Shown piece after piece: positions 1-8,358 of a stretch of 64,000 nt of DNA. How positions within the stretch are numbered: the first letter of the stretch is position 1; the number at the start of each line of letters is the position of its first letter. Under the pieces are notes generated by a model. It was not told where the DNA came from. It saw only the letters and a list, made by a program, of their open reading frames with translations, and did no database searches. A program made the position numbers and the translations under genes. The stretch comes from Polyangiaceae bacterium (lineage in GTDB: Bacteria; Myxococcota_A; Polyangia; Polyangiales; Polyangiaceae): the NCBI GenBank assembly GCA_947475525.1, contig CANJMI010000004.1, positions 244,333 through 308,332 of the forward strand, read 5' to 3'.

Positions 1-229
1 GAGCGTGACGAACGAAGAGAGACCTGCGGTCAATTGAAGTCGAAGCATGGGTTCCATCACCTTCCGATGCGCAGACGTCCCTCGTCGCGAAGTCGGTGTT
101 GCGGAACTATCACAGGCGCGACCACAAAATAAAGTACGCGGCCAGGGTTGCGTTCACATCGCTTGCCATCTTGCGATGGCTCACGAAGCAAGAAACGTCC
201 CGAGCCGCGTTGCGAGAGCCGAAAAAGGC

Positions 230-391
230 TCAGGCCTTCTTCGCGACGGCCTTCTTTGCGACCTTTGCGACGGCCTTCTTTGCGGGGGCCTTCTTCGCGG
301 CCGCCTTCTTTGCGGGGGCCTTCTTTACGGCCGCCTTCTTTGCAGGGGCCTTCTTCGCAATCGCCTTCTTCGCGGTCTTCTTCGCTGCCAT
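230..391 (-). CDS. Lysine/alanine-rich histone H1-like protein
   Basis: The product is 53 residues, almost entirely Lys, Ala, Pro and Val, in a repeating AAKKA/APAKK pattern from residue 2 to the C-terminus. This resembles the C-terminal tail of histone H1 and bacterial H1-like proteins (the Hc1/AlgP class), which bind DNA through charge. The frame stays open upstream to 475, but the ATG at 391 is preferred. It has a GAGAGGA ribosome binding site about eight bases upstream and starts directly in the repeat, whereas the upstream extension is unlike it. Just past the stop, GAGCC and GGCTC can pair around a T-rich loop, a possible weak terminator. A role in nucleoid binding or compaction is inferred from composition only. 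Confidence 0.75.
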   Translation of the reverse strand: MAAKKTAKKAIAKKAPAKKAAVKKAPAKKAAAKKAPAKKAVAKVAKKAVAKKA

Positions 392-945
392 TTTGAAATC
401 CTCTCTCGCGTCGACGCGAGTGTTGCGCGCCAAAGCGGCGCGGTTGTGCGTTCTCCTTTTCAATCCCCGTGCCAACTCGTGAAGACGTGCTCCGCGAAGC
501 GCGCGCGCGACGCAACCTCGGCCCTACGTTGCATGGTTCACCTCTTGCTGAGATCTCGTTTCGTGCGGTCGTGCGCGGCCTCGTGCGCAGCGTGCGCGAG
601 TATCCAAAGGGTTGATCGCAGAGAGTCGCGCGCCGCTTCGAGCTCGCGCGGATCCAAAACGCGATCGCCCGATGGCGCAATACGCGCGCAGCGTGACGTG
701 CAAGCAATGCGCACTCGACGCAACGAGACGACGCGTGGCGCCTTCACGTCGATGGCTTCACGGCGATGTCACGACGCGACCACGTGCTCCGCGAAGTGGC
801 ACTCGCCGCGGAGGTCTTCCGTCTCCTCGGCCTTGATTGGCTGTTGTGGGCATGCGCGATCGGAGGAATGCTCGCCTCAGCAGGCTACGTGCAACGCACC
901 CAGGACGGCGCGGCATCGAGAGCTCGCTGACGGAGGCTCGAGCTC
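392..945. other. Intergenic stretch without a convincing gene
   Basis: About 550 bases lie between the divergent H1-like gene and yicC. Open frames exist on both strands (for example a 69-codon frame at 538-747 on the minus strand), but they are rich in Arg, Cys and Ser, overlap each other, and have no recognisable domain or clear ribosome binding site. The stretch must contain promoters for both flanking genes. I could not pick out convincing -35/-10 boxes. Confidence 0.5.
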
Positions 946-1815
946 GTGGCACGCAGCATGACAGGATACGGAGCGGGCGAAGCGCCGCTCGGACTTGGAC
1001 TACTGACGGTCGAGATTCGCGCGGTCAACCACCGCTACGTCGATCTACGACTCAACCTGCCGGATGAACTCGCGGGCCTCGCGTTCGACTTCGAGCAACG
1101 AATCCGACCGAAGCTGCAGCGCGGGCGCTTCGATGTCGCGGCCCGGCTGACGACTCAGGCCGCGCCGGCCGCGATCGACCGAGACCGGGCGGTAGCGGTG
1201 TACCGCGCACTCGCCGAGCTGCGCGACGAGCTTGCACCGGGGACCGAGCTGCCGTTGTCGGTGCTCGCCTCGATGCCGGACCTCTTTCGAAGGACCCCGA
1301 GCTGGAGCCGCGAGGCCCTGCTCGCGAGCTTCGATCTCGCGGCGGCGGCGGCACTCCTTGCGCTGTCGCACATGCGCGACATCGAAGGCCGGGCGCTCAC
1401 GGAGGACATGCGGCATCGACTCACCGAAGCCCGACAATTGCGTCACGCGATCGTTGCCGAACTGCCATCGGTCGTCACCGCGCACCGAATCAAGCTGAGC
1501 GAACGCATCGCGCGACTCGGCGAGCTGGAAGTCGCGCTCGATCCGGCTCGACTCGAACTCGAGGTCGCGATCTTCGCGGACCGCTCCGACGTGAGCGAAG
1601 AACTCGGGCGCCTGGAGAGTCACTTCAATCAACTCGACACGCTCTTCGATGGCAGCGACTCCGTTGGTCGAAAGGTCGACTTTCTACTTCAAGAAATCAT
1701 GCGAGAAACGAACACGCTCGGCTCCAAGAGCCAGAGCGCCAGCATCGCGCATGCCGTCGTGGAGCTAAAAACGGCCATCGAGCGCCTGCGCGAACAGGCG
1801 CAAAACCTCGAGTGA
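946..1815 (+). CDS. yicC: YicC family endoribonuclease
   Basis: This 289-residue protein has the full YicC architecture and the usual length. The N-terminus carries the hallmark SMTGYG (residues 4-9), followed by the YicC N-terminal domain. The C-terminal DUF1732 domain holds the conserved KVDFLLQEIMRETNTLGSKS segment near residues 245-265. YicC proteins are metal-dependent endoribonucleases linked to RNA turnover and stationary-phase survival. The start is a GTG at 946, chosen because family members begin with a few residues before SMTG and because GGAGG lies nine bases upstream. The usual gmk and rpoZ partners are not immediately next to it here. Confidence 0.93.
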   Translation: MARSMTGYGAGEAPLGLGLLTVEIRAVNHRYVDLRLNLPDELAGLAFDFEQRIRPKLQRGRFDVAARLTTQAAPAAIDRDRAVAVYRALAELRDELAPGTELPLSVLASMPDLFRRTPSWSREALLASFDLAAAAALLALSHMRDIEGRALTEDMRHRLTEARQLRHAIVAELPSVVTAHRIKLSERIARLGELEVALDPARLELEVAIFADRSDVSEELGRLESHFNQLDTLFDGSDSVGRKVDFLLQEIMRETNTLGSKSQSASIAHAVVELKTAIERLREQAQNLE

Positions 1816-1931
1816 CCGCACGGAGTTTGACCGCGCACGGCAGCGAGCTTCATTCCAAGTTTCGCTGATTTTTGCTGCCCTTTAGGAAAACCCAGGCGAT
1901 CGCGGCACGGCTCGCGGTGTAGACTCCCGCG

Positions 1932-3011
1932 ATGCGCATTCTCTATGGCGTCGTCGGCGAAGGCATGGGGCACGCGATGCGTTCGCGGGTCGTGCTCGAA
2001 CATCTTGTGGAGCAGGGACACGAGCTCGAGATCATGGCGTCCAGTCGGGCGGTCGACTTCCTCGAGAAGCGATTTCGCAAAGTGAACCGAATTCACGGGC
2101 TGCACATGGTCTACGAGAACAATGTCGTCTCGCGTAGCAAGACGCTGCTCTCCAACTTGGTGAACACGGCGCTCCGTGGCGTACCGGCCAACATCGCGGC
2201 GTACTTCGACCTCATTGGTGCATTCCGACCCGAGCTCGTCATCAGCGACTTCGAGTCGTGGACCTACGTCTACGCGCGCGCCCACGGCATTCCGATCATC
2301 TCCATCGACAACATGCAGATCATGAACCGCTGCAAGCATGGCCGCTCAATAACGGAGGGGCATGAGGCTTCATTTCGCCTGAGCCGAGCCTTCGTCAAAG
2401 GGAAGCTTCCAGGCTGCAGGCACTACCTGATCTCGACGTTCTTCCGACCACCTCTTCGCAAGAAGCGCACGACTCTCGTGCCGCCGATTCTTCGAAGCGA
2501 GATCATCGACGCGAAGGTCGACGTCGGAGAGCACGTCCTCGTCTACCAAACAGGAACGAGCCACGACGCGCTGCTCTCGGCCCTCGCCGCGAGTGGCGTG
2601 CCATGTCGGGTCTACGGGGTCGAGCGCGACCTCAAGCGCGACAAGGTCGTCGGCAACCTCGTGTACCGACCGTTTTCCGAGGCACAGTTCATAGCCGACC
2701 TTGCGTCATCGCGCGCGGTGATTGCCGGCGGCGGCTTCACGTTGATGGGCGAAGCCGTCTACTTACGAAAACCGATGCTCACCATCCCGCTTGGTCGGCA
2801 GTTCGAACAATTGATGAACGGGCGCTACCTCGAAGAGCTCGGCTACGGGCGCTGCGTCGAGCGCATCGAGGATCCGTCGGTCGTGCACGACTTCCTCGAG
2901 AAAGTGCCGAAGTACGCGAAGAACCTCGAAAGCTACCGGCAGAAGGGCAATCGCAAACTCTTCGAGAACCTCGATGCGTTGCTCGATCGCGCAGCCGCCG
3001 GCATGTTGTAA
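1932..3011 (+). CDS. MJ1255-type glycosyltransferase (GT-B fold)
   Basis: The 359-residue product starts MRILYGVVGEGMGHAMRS, the nucleotide-sugar transferase signature of the MJ1255/VC2487 family related to MurG and UDP-glucuronosyltransferases. The C-terminal half contains the donor-binding segment VIAGGGFTLMGEAVYLRKP (about residues 262-280) followed by TIPLGRQFEQ. Length and both half-domains match a complete GT-B enzyme, probably acting at the inner face of the membrane. Acceptor and donor are unknown. The stop lies eight bases before the start of the PFK-2-like gene, so the two are likely co-transcribed. Confidence 0.85.
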   Translation: MRILYGVVGEGMGHAMRSRVVLEHLVEQGHELEIMASSRAVDFLEKRFRKVNRIHGLHMVYENNVVSRSKTLLSNLVNTALRGVPANIAAYFDLIGAFRPELVISDFESWTYVYARAHGIPIISIDNMQIMNRCKHGRSITEGHEASFRLSRAFVKGKLPGCRHYLISTFFRPPLRKKRTTLVPPILRSEIIDAKVDVGEHVLVYQTGTSHDALLSALAASGVPCRVYGVERDLKRDKVVGNLVYRPFSEAQFIADLASSRAVIAGGGFTLMGEAVYLRKPMLTIPLGRQFEQLMNGRYLEELGYGRCVERIEDPSVVHDFLEKVPKYAKNLESYRQKGNRKLFENLDALLDRAAAGML

Positions 3012-3019
3012 TCACCCGC

Positions 3020-4264
3020 ATGCAGCATCGAGCCGAGAAGGTCGTCCTTGTGATGGTGGGCCTCCCCGCACGAGGCAAATCTTTTCTAGCGCGTAAAGTC
3101 TGCCGTTACCTGCGCTGGCTCGGGCATGACGCGCGCGTGTTCAATGTGGGCACGTATCGGCGCGAGCGCGTCGGGCAACACCAGCCGGCATCGTTTTTCG
3201 ATCCCGGCAATTCATCAGGCAATCAGGCACGGCAGCGGGTGGCACTCGAGGCTCTCGAGGATGCGCTTCGGTGGCTTCGCGCGGACGGCCAGGTGGCAAT
3301 CTACGACGCCACGAACTCGACGCGCGAGCGGCGGCGGATGCTCGAAGAACTCTGTCAACGCGACGGGATCCCGGTGCTCTTCATCGAGAGCGTTTGCGAC
3401 GATCCCGCCATCATCGAAAACAACATTCGCGAGACGAAACTGATGTCACCCGATTACGCGGGCGTCGGGATGGACGACGCGTTGAAGGATTTCAGGCAGC
3501 GCATCGCCCACTACGCCAAGGCGTATGAACCCGTCGAAGACGCACGCCAGAGCTTCGTCAAAGTGCTCGACGGTGGGCGCCAGGTGGTGGTCAATCGCGT
3601 GGATGGCCCGCTGCGAGCCCGCGTGGTCGCCCTCTTGATGAACACCAGGTTGACCCGCCGCACGCTGTGGCTGACCCGCCACGGCCAGAGCCTCTACAAC
3701 CAGCGAGGCCGCCTCGGCGGAGATTCGGAATTGAGCCATCAGGGCGAGGATTACGGGCGCGCGCTGGCGACCCATTTTGCAACGCCGCCCGAGGGATTCG
3801 AGGTGTGGACGAGCACGCTCAAGCGGAGCATGCAGACCGGTTCCTTTCTCGGATTGCCCACCACCGAATGGCGCGTGCTCGACGAGATCGACGCCGGCGC
3901 ATGCGACGGAATGACCTACGAGGAGGTCGCGCGACGCATGCCCGACGTCTACGCCGCGCGCAAAGCGGACAAGCTGCGCTTTCGTTTTCCGCAGGGGGAA
4001 TCGTACCTCGACGTCATTCGCCGCATCGAACCGCTCGTGCTCGAGCTCGAAAGGCAGACGACCCCAACCTTGATCATCGGGCATCAAGCGGTCCTTCGAA
4101 CGCTCTACGCCTACCTCATCGGGGATCCCGTCGAGCACTGTCCGCACCTGGCGTTCCCGCTCCACACGCTGATCGAGCTTAGCCCCAACGCCTATGGCTG
4201 CGACGAGAAGCGGTTTCCGCTGACGCGCGCCATCGAGGAGCGCCACAGCATGCCGCCGGGCTGA
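3020..4264 (+). CDS. Bifunctional 6-phosphofructo-2-kinase/fructose-2,6-bisphosphatase-like protein
   Basis: The protein has 414 residues and two domains. The N-terminal kinase has a P-loop GLPARGKS at residues 14-21 and the PFK-2 signature FNVGTYRR at 41-48. The C-terminal histidine phosphatase domain has LTRHGQS at about 218-224 (catalytic His221), the TSTLKRSMQT segment, an EIDAGACDGMTYEE segment, and GHQA with the second His near 355. This is the same order as eukaryotic PFKFB enzymes, which make and destroy fructose-2,6-bisphosphate. The frame is open upstream inside the glycosyltransferase gene, but the ATG at 3020 follows that gene's stop and lies just before the P-loop strand. The family is uncommon in bacteria. 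Whether the substrate is fructose-6-phosphate here is inferred. Confidence 0.88.
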   Translation: MQHRAEKVVLVMVGLPARGKSFLARKVCRYLRWLGHDARVFNVGTYRRERVGQHQPASFFDPGNSSGNQARQRVALEALEDALRWLRADGQVAIYDATNSTRERRRMLEELCQRDGIPVLFIESVCDDPAIIENNIRETKLMSPDYAGVGMDDALKDFRQRIAHYAKAYEPVEDARQSFVKVLDGGRQVVVNRVDGPLRARVVALLMNTRLTRRTLWLTRHGQSLYNQRGRLGGDSELSHQGEDYGRALATHFATPPEGFEVWTSTLKRSMQTGSFLGLPTTEWRVLDEIDAGACDGMTYEEVARRMPDVYAARKADKLRFRFPQGESYLDVIRRIEPLVLELERQTTPTLIIGHQAVLRTLYAYLIGDPVEHCPHLAFPLHTLIELSPNAYGCDEKRFPLTRAIEERHSMPPG

Positions 4265-4300
4265 GGTCGCGCGTGATCGCGACGTAGGATTTTTCCGGCC

Positions 4301-4627
4301 TCACTCAGCGGCGAGCGTGCTTTCGGAAACGAGCGGCAGCCCAACCTTCCGCGTCCACCACAAAAAGCCGACGACGAGCTGACGCCTATCCTCAACGAAG
4401 CTCGGCTTCTTCCCTTCGAAGGCGTGACCGACGAACTGGAAGGCCCAGCCAACGGAGAACATCGCGGCGGCGAGCGGCAGGCCGATCACCGTCGCGCCCA
4501 CCGGAAGTGACGCCACGATAAGTGGAATGCCCACGGTGTGGCAGGCTTGGTTGACGCGATTCTGATGGTCGAGGCGGTAGCTCTCCATCAGTTGGGTCCA
4601 TTCGGGGTTCAGATTGATCAGGCTCAT
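4301..4627 (-). CDS. Mpo1-like (DUF962) membrane protein
   Basis: The 108-residue product contains the Mpo1/DUF962 pattern: an N-terminal YRLDHQNRVNQACHTVGIP segment with conserved His residues, two hydrophobic segments (roughly residues 35-70), and FVGHAFEGKKP with another His. Yeast Mpo1 is an iron-dependent dioxygenase that alpha-oxidises 2-hydroxy fatty acids. Bacterial members are small inner-membrane proteins of this size. The ATG at 4627 is preceded by AAGGAA. It lies 45 bases downstream of the tetR gene on the same strand, so it is probably co-transcribed with its regulator. Confidence 0.83.
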   Translation of the reverse strand: MSLINLNPEWTQLMESYRLDHQNRVNQACHTVGIPLIVASLPVGATVIGLPLAAAMFSVGWAFQFVGHAFEGKKPSFVEDRRQLVVGFLWWTRKVGLPLVSESTLAAE

Positions 4628-4672
4628 CGGTGGTTCCTTGGGTTTCAGAGGTGAACGGTCACGCATACGCAG

Positions 4673-5290
4673 TCAGCGCGAAATCACGCGTATCAACGCG
4701 TCGACGAGCGCCGACATAAACCGGGCGTCGGACACGACGGGCGCGCCAAGCACGTGGCCGTGGACCGCACCCTCGACCATCGAAAAGAGGACGAACGCAA
4801 CGGCGCGCCTGTCACCCTCGAAGCCCCGACGCTGGAGCATCACCGCGATGCACTCGCAGAGAGCGTGCTCCGCAAGCGAGGTCGACGCGTCGAGCTCAGG
4901 ATCGGCGTGGCGACGTTCGGTCAACACCGCGTGCAGCTTGGGGTCCTCGCGATGCGCTCCCATCACGAGTTCCACCAAAGCGCGCGTCTGCTGCTCGAGC
5001 TTGCGTGCCGGACTTCGGGTGCGGCCCGGCTCCACGTCGAGCACCGCGAGGACCTCGGCGGCGACCCGTTGATTTCGGGTCCGTGCAAGCTCGTGCAAGA
5101 GCGCATCCTTGTCGACGAAGTATTGGTAGAAGCTGCCCGTCGCGACGCCGGCTCGCAACGCTATCGACTTGGTCGTCGCCGCCGCGTAGCCGTTCTCGGA
5201 AAACTCCGCTTCCCCCGCGGCGAGCAAGGCCTCGCGCGTTCGCTTGCTGCGAGCTTGCGCGGGCTCTCGAACACGGGTCGTCACTGCCAC
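4673..5290 (-). CDS. TetR family transcriptional regulator
   Basis: This 205-residue protein has a typical TetR N-terminal helix-turn-helix (about residues 17-63). It includes RTREALLAAGEAEFSENGY, the ATTKSIALRAGVATGSFYQYF recognition region and a following DKDALL. The C-terminal half is helical and variable, as expected for ligand binding. It is transcribed ahead of the Mpo1-like gene. A perfect 20-bp palindrome sits 23 bases upstream of its start, which suggests autorepression and joint control of the Mpo1-like gene. The ligand cannot be told from sequence; a fatty-acid-type molecule would fit the neighbour. Confidence 0.93.
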   Translation of the reverse strand: MAVTTRVREPAQARSKRTREALLAAGEAEFSENGYAAATTKSIALRAGVATGSFYQYFVDKDALLHELARTRNQRVAAEVLAVLDVEPGRTRSPARKLEQQTRALVELVMGAHREDPKLHAVLTERRHADPELDASTSLAEHALCECIAVMLQRRGFEGDRRAVAFVLFSMVEGAVHGHVLGAPVVSDARFMSALVDALIRVISR

Positions 5291-5312
5291 ACGAGAGAGG
5301 CTAGTTAGTACC

Positions 5313-5332
5313 TGAACTTGACGTCAAGTTCA
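5313..5332. promoter_or_regulatory. Perfect 20-bp palindrome, candidate TetR operator
   Basis: The sequence TGAACTTGACGTCAAGTTCA is an uninterrupted palindrome with dyad centre between 5322 and 5323. It lies 23 bases upstream of the tetR start codon, where an autoregulatory operator is expected, and downstream of the PAP2 gene's stop. The inner TTGACGTCAA half-sites have the spacing usual for TetR dimers. Binding by the adjacent regulator is inference. Confidence 0.75.
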
Positions 5333-5364
5333 TCTTATCGAGAGGCGCGCGGCTGGCCCGAAGC

Positions 5365-6411
5365 TCACGACGCGCGGCGCGACGGCCAGCTCGGCCAAAG
5401 CTCAGGCAAACCACGGCGTTCCCGGCGCGCGAACTCCCACGCGACGACGCGCTCGGATGCGGTGACGACTCCAAAAGCGAGCAGGAGCCCGGCAACGACG
5501 TCGATTAGATAGTGCCAACGTAGAAACATCGTCGCGATGACGGTGTTCATCGTGATGAATGCGACCAACATCCAGGCCCGGCCGACGTCGCGCCGATAGC
5601 GGAAGCCGAGCAGCGTGAATGACGTCGGGATCGCCGTGTGCAGCGAGGGGAAGATGTCTTTCTTTGCGCCGGCGTCCGAGACGAACGCATGCATCCCTCG
5701 GAAGATTGGGCCACCCGGAAGCTCGTGATGAAACGCTTCTCTGAGGGCCCGCAGCGGACCGTAGCCTGGCACCAAGACGTACAAGGTCTGGCCGATTCCG
5801 TAACCGACGAGCACAGTGAACGCGAGCTCGGCCGCGAGCCTCTTGCTCTTTCCGACGAAGACCAGCGGCATGAGAAAGAAGGCCAGCAGCGCGAAGTAGC
5901 ACAGGTAGAAAAACGAGAACCAATCGACCGTCAGCGGAGTGGCCCAGCGCTCCATCAACACCGCCGGCTCGAAGCCGAAGAGTTCCAGATCAAGGTGATA
6001 AAGCGGCAAATCGAGTTCGCGCGAGCTGAGAAGAGGCAGCGACTCGCCAAATAAAACGTAGGTGACGCTCATCGCTGAAGCGAGTCCGATTCGGTAGTAG
6101 ATCCCGGCGAACCACGAGCGCGGGCCGGTACCGGAACGCCCGACGTACACAGCTCCCGCGACGAAACACCACAAGATGACGTGGTTCGTGACCATGCGCT
6201 GACGCTCCCCCATCAGCGGGCCGCTCAGCGCCAAGGCGAGCGGGGCGAGCGCCAAGAAACCGAGCGCGACCCAATCGTGAACCGCGAGGTTCTGGACATA
6301 AGCCCCGAAGCCAGCCGCCGCATCCTCGGCAACGAGCACGCTGGGACTCCCCGCGGGAGGGCCGCTCTCCGACTGGGCGTCGGCAACCGCTGCGTCGGAG
6401 TGGTCCGGCAT
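5365..6411 (-). CDS. PAP2 superfamily membrane phosphatase/phosphotransferase (Aur1/Ipt1-like)
   Basis: The 348-residue protein has a hydrophilic N-terminus of about 35 residues followed by several membrane segments. The PAP2 active-site motifs are present: PSLHTA (His258) and RWHYLIDV (His300 and Asp304). The arrangement, with a long membrane N-terminal half and FPSLH rather than the soluble acid phosphatase form, resembles the PAP2_3 group. That group includes inositolphosphoceramide synthases and bacterial lipid phosphotransferases. It lies upstream of tetR on the same strand, but the operator palindrome separates them. A lipid phosphate or phosphodiester substrate at the outer face of the inner membrane is likely; sphingolipid or inositol chemistry is speculative. 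Confidence 0.8.
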   Translation of the reverse strand: MPDHSDAAVADAQSESGPPAGSPSVLVAEDAAAGFGAYVQNLAVHDWVALGFLALAPLALALSGPLMGERQRMVTNHVILWCFVAGAVYVGRSGTGPRSWFAGIYYRIGLASAMSVTYVLFGESLPLLSSRELDLPLYHLDLELFGFEPAVLMERWATPLTVDWFSFFYLCYFALLAFFLMPLVFVGKSKRLAAELAFTVLVGYGIGQTLYVLVPGYGPLRALREAFHHELPGGPIFRGMHAFVSDAGAKKDIFPSLHTAIPTSFTLLGFRYRRDVGRAWMLVAFITMNTVIATMFLRWHYLIDVVAGLLLAFGVVTASERVVAWEFARRERRGLPELWPSWPSRRAS

Positions 6412-6590
6412 CGTCGTGCGTTTCGTGGGTAGGGAGGCGGGGCGCGTTACCGGACTGCAGCCGGCAAGGAAAGCGCGGCCATCATACGGACCGCGCCGCG
6501 GAGCGCAAGAGTGCGCGCAGACGACGCCTCCATAGGCCAGGCTCGCTCGCGGCGGTATCGACTAAGTGCGCGCATAAGCCGCGACTCACC

Positions 6591-7343
6591 TCAACGTCCG
6601 ACGATCGCAACCAGCGCAGCATCCCAAAGTTGATGCCGCGCCCGGATTGCCCGGCGTCCATAGGCTTCGGCCGTGGCTCGTTTCGCCGCATCGCCATGGC
6701 AGATGGCGTCGAGGCACTTGCCCGCGAGTGGCCCGTGCTCATCGCCATCGAGCTCGATGTGCCGCTCCAAGTACCAGAGGAAGGTCTCGCATGGCACCGC
6801 CTCCTGTCGAAGCGTTCGCGTCGCCGACTCGAACATCGAGGGGATGACCCGCTCCCGACCAAAGAAAAAGGACGCGGCGATCTCGACTGGTTCCCGGTCA
6901 CGCACGGTCTCGAGGGTGAACTCGACGAACTCACGCGGGCCGACTGGAATTCGCTGCACGTCGAGATCGACCAGAAAGGCTTCGATGGCCCGCGTGTCGG
7001 CACCGATCTCGCGCATCGCGCGGAGGTAGAGGGCGAAATGGCTCGTCGGGTGCCCGGCCGCGTCGAGGTCGGACTCCTCGGCAAGGACGATCTCGTTCAG
7101 CAAGCGAACGACCTCGTGCGGATACTTCGAGGGCCTCCACGGGACGGTTACGCAGGTGACCTCGCGTTGCAGCGCCTTCACGAGCGACATGAAGTCCCAG
7201 ACCGCGAAAACGTGGATCTCCATGAAACGGCGCAGCGCTTCGAGGTGCTTCAGCTGGCCGAAAACCGGGTGTTCGCCGAGCGCACGTTGATCGGCAACGA
7301 GGGAATCGAGCATATCGGACATCGCCTCGAGAGTTCGTAGCAC
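6591..7343 (-). CDS. DUF3050 family protein (heme-oxygenase-like fold)
   Basis: The 250-residue product opens with the DUF3050 pattern HPVFGQLKHLEALRRFMEIH then VFAVWDFMSLVKALQ. It continues with conserved acidic and His residues typical of the family (EIVLAEESD, HFALYLRAM, YLERHIELDGDEHGP). DUF3050 proteins are predicted to adopt a heme-oxygenase-like helical bundle that can carry a di-iron centre. The conserved Glu/His positions seen here fit such metal binding. The reaction is unknown. The start used is a GTG at 7343; an in-frame ATG seven codons later is an alternative. It appears to stand alone. Confidence 0.8.
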   Translation of the reverse strand: MLRTLEAMSDMLDSLVADQRALGEHPVFGQLKHLEALRRFMEIHVFAVWDFMSLVKALQREVTCVTVPWRPSKYPHEVVRLLNEIVLAEESDLDAAGHPTSHFALYLRAMREIGADTRAIEAFLVDLDVQRIPVGPREFVEFTLETVRDREPVEIAASFFFGRERVIPSMFESATRTLRQEAVPCETFLWYLERHIELDGDEHGPLAGKCLDAICHGDAAKRATAEAYGRRAIRARHQLWDAALVAIVGR

Positions 7344-7421
7344 CGCCGTACGCGCCGCGCGACCCCAGGGTCTTGCGCACGTTGCCGCAGCGCTCGGATC
7401 GGCCGCGAACCTCAGCGCGGC

Positions 7422-7856
7422 TCAGGGTGCCGCGAGCTTCCGTAAGAGCACGTGCACATCGACTGGCGGCTCGAAGGTCCGCGAAAGCTTGTGGGTCTCG
7501 AGTGACTCGACGAGGCACGGCGTTCCGGGACCAGGTTCGGTCACGAGCTCGACTATCGCCTCGCCGCGCAGGCGCAGGCTGAGGGTGCGATCACCTTTGA
7601 ATTCGAGCGGGGCAGCACCCACGGTGCACGTGCGAATCGCCCGATGAAGCGCGGAGCTCATCGCCTCGACGACGGGTTGCGCGTCGAGCTTTTCCGGCAT
7701 GCTGAGCGCGATCTCGAGCTGCGCGGAGATCCCCGAGGCCTCGAGCTTGATGCTCACGGTCTGGAGCGCCTCCACCGGGGGCGCCTCGCGCTTCGTCGAA
7801 CAAGCCAAGAGGCACGGGCCGAAGCAGACCGCGGCGACGGTCGAGAGGATGCGCAT
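7422..7856 (-). CDS. Small lipoprotein of unknown function
   Basis: The 144-residue protein starts MRILSTVAAVCFGPCLLAC, a short signal peptide ending in a LLAC lipobox, so the mature protein should begin at Cys19 and be membrane-anchored. The rest has no recognised domain. It contains a VSIKLEASGISAQLEIALSM stretch with alternating hydrophobic residues that suggests beta structure. An upstream in-frame ATG at 7871 would add five residues; the start at 7856 gives the cleaner signal peptide. It lies downstream of the small lipoprotein gene at 7973 on the same strand. Confidence 0.65.
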   Translation of the reverse strand: MRILSTVAAVCFGPCLLACSTKREAPPVEALQTVSIKLEASGISAQLEIALSMPEKLDAQPVVEAMSSALHRAIRTCTVGAAPLEFKGDRTLSLRLRGEAIVELVTEPGPGTPCLVESLETHKLSRTFEPPVDVHVLLRKLAAP

Positions 7857-7972
7857 TGGGGCGAAGCACATCCCGCGGAGATGACAAGGCGTTGACGACC
7901 GGGGGCGCGTTCGAACACTCGAGATCGAGCGCTGCAACACGGACCCGCGGTTCGTCAACACGAAGGCAACCC

Positions 7973-8188
7973 TCAGGGGTTCTGCGAGGCGTTGCAGTCC
8001 GAGAGGCCCGCGTCGCTGACCTTGCAGACGTAGGCGCGGTTGAAGATACCGAAGAGGAACATGTTGCTCTTCAGAACGACGGCCTTGCTGCCATCGGCCG
8101 ACATCGCAGCGCCGCTGTACGAACAGCCCGAGAGCATCGAGAGTGCGAGGCCGCCAACGATGAGCGCCTTAGAGAAAACATTGGTCAT
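7973..8188 (-). CDS. Small exported lipoprotein
   Basis: The 71-residue product has a clear lipoprotein signal (MTNVFSKALIVGGLALSMLSGC, about 22 residues, lipobox LSGC). It is followed by a short mature part with two further Cys residues near the C-terminus (YVCKVSDAGLSDC) that could form a disulfide. The ATG at 8188 is preceded by a strong AAAGGAA ribosome binding site. I do not recognise a family. It diverges from the outer-membrane-type gene at 8359, with about 170 bases of shared upstream region. Confidence 0.75.
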   Translation of the reverse strand: MTNVFSKALIVGGLALSMLSGCSYSGAAMSADGSKAVVLKSNMFLFGIFNRAYVCKVSDAGLSDCNASQNP

Positions 8189-8358
8189 TGTAATTTCCTT
8201 TGATCCGTAGGTTTTTGAGAGGCAAAACGCTGGTGTGCAGAGTATTGCCGGGGCGAACGTGAACATGGTTCACATGGTCCGTCAAGCAATCGACCGCGCC
8301 TCCCCTTCGAGCGTCGTCGCCCTTCTTCCCACGCGGCTCCACCGACGCTAACAGTTGC

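Noticed and set aside
538..747. 69-codon minus-strand frame before yicC
   Set aside because: Arg- and Ser-rich composition, no ribosome binding site and no motif. It could not be supported as a gene.
47..961. Long plus-strand open frame opposite the H1-like gene
   Set aside because: It arises from the complement of the Lys/Ala repeat and reads as Leu/Arg-rich nonsense with no domain, and it runs through the upstream region of yicC.
2603..3019. Upstream extension of the PFK-2-like gene
   Set aside because: It lies inside the glycosyltransferase gene in another frame, and the P-loop follows the ATG at 3020 closely, as expected for a true start.
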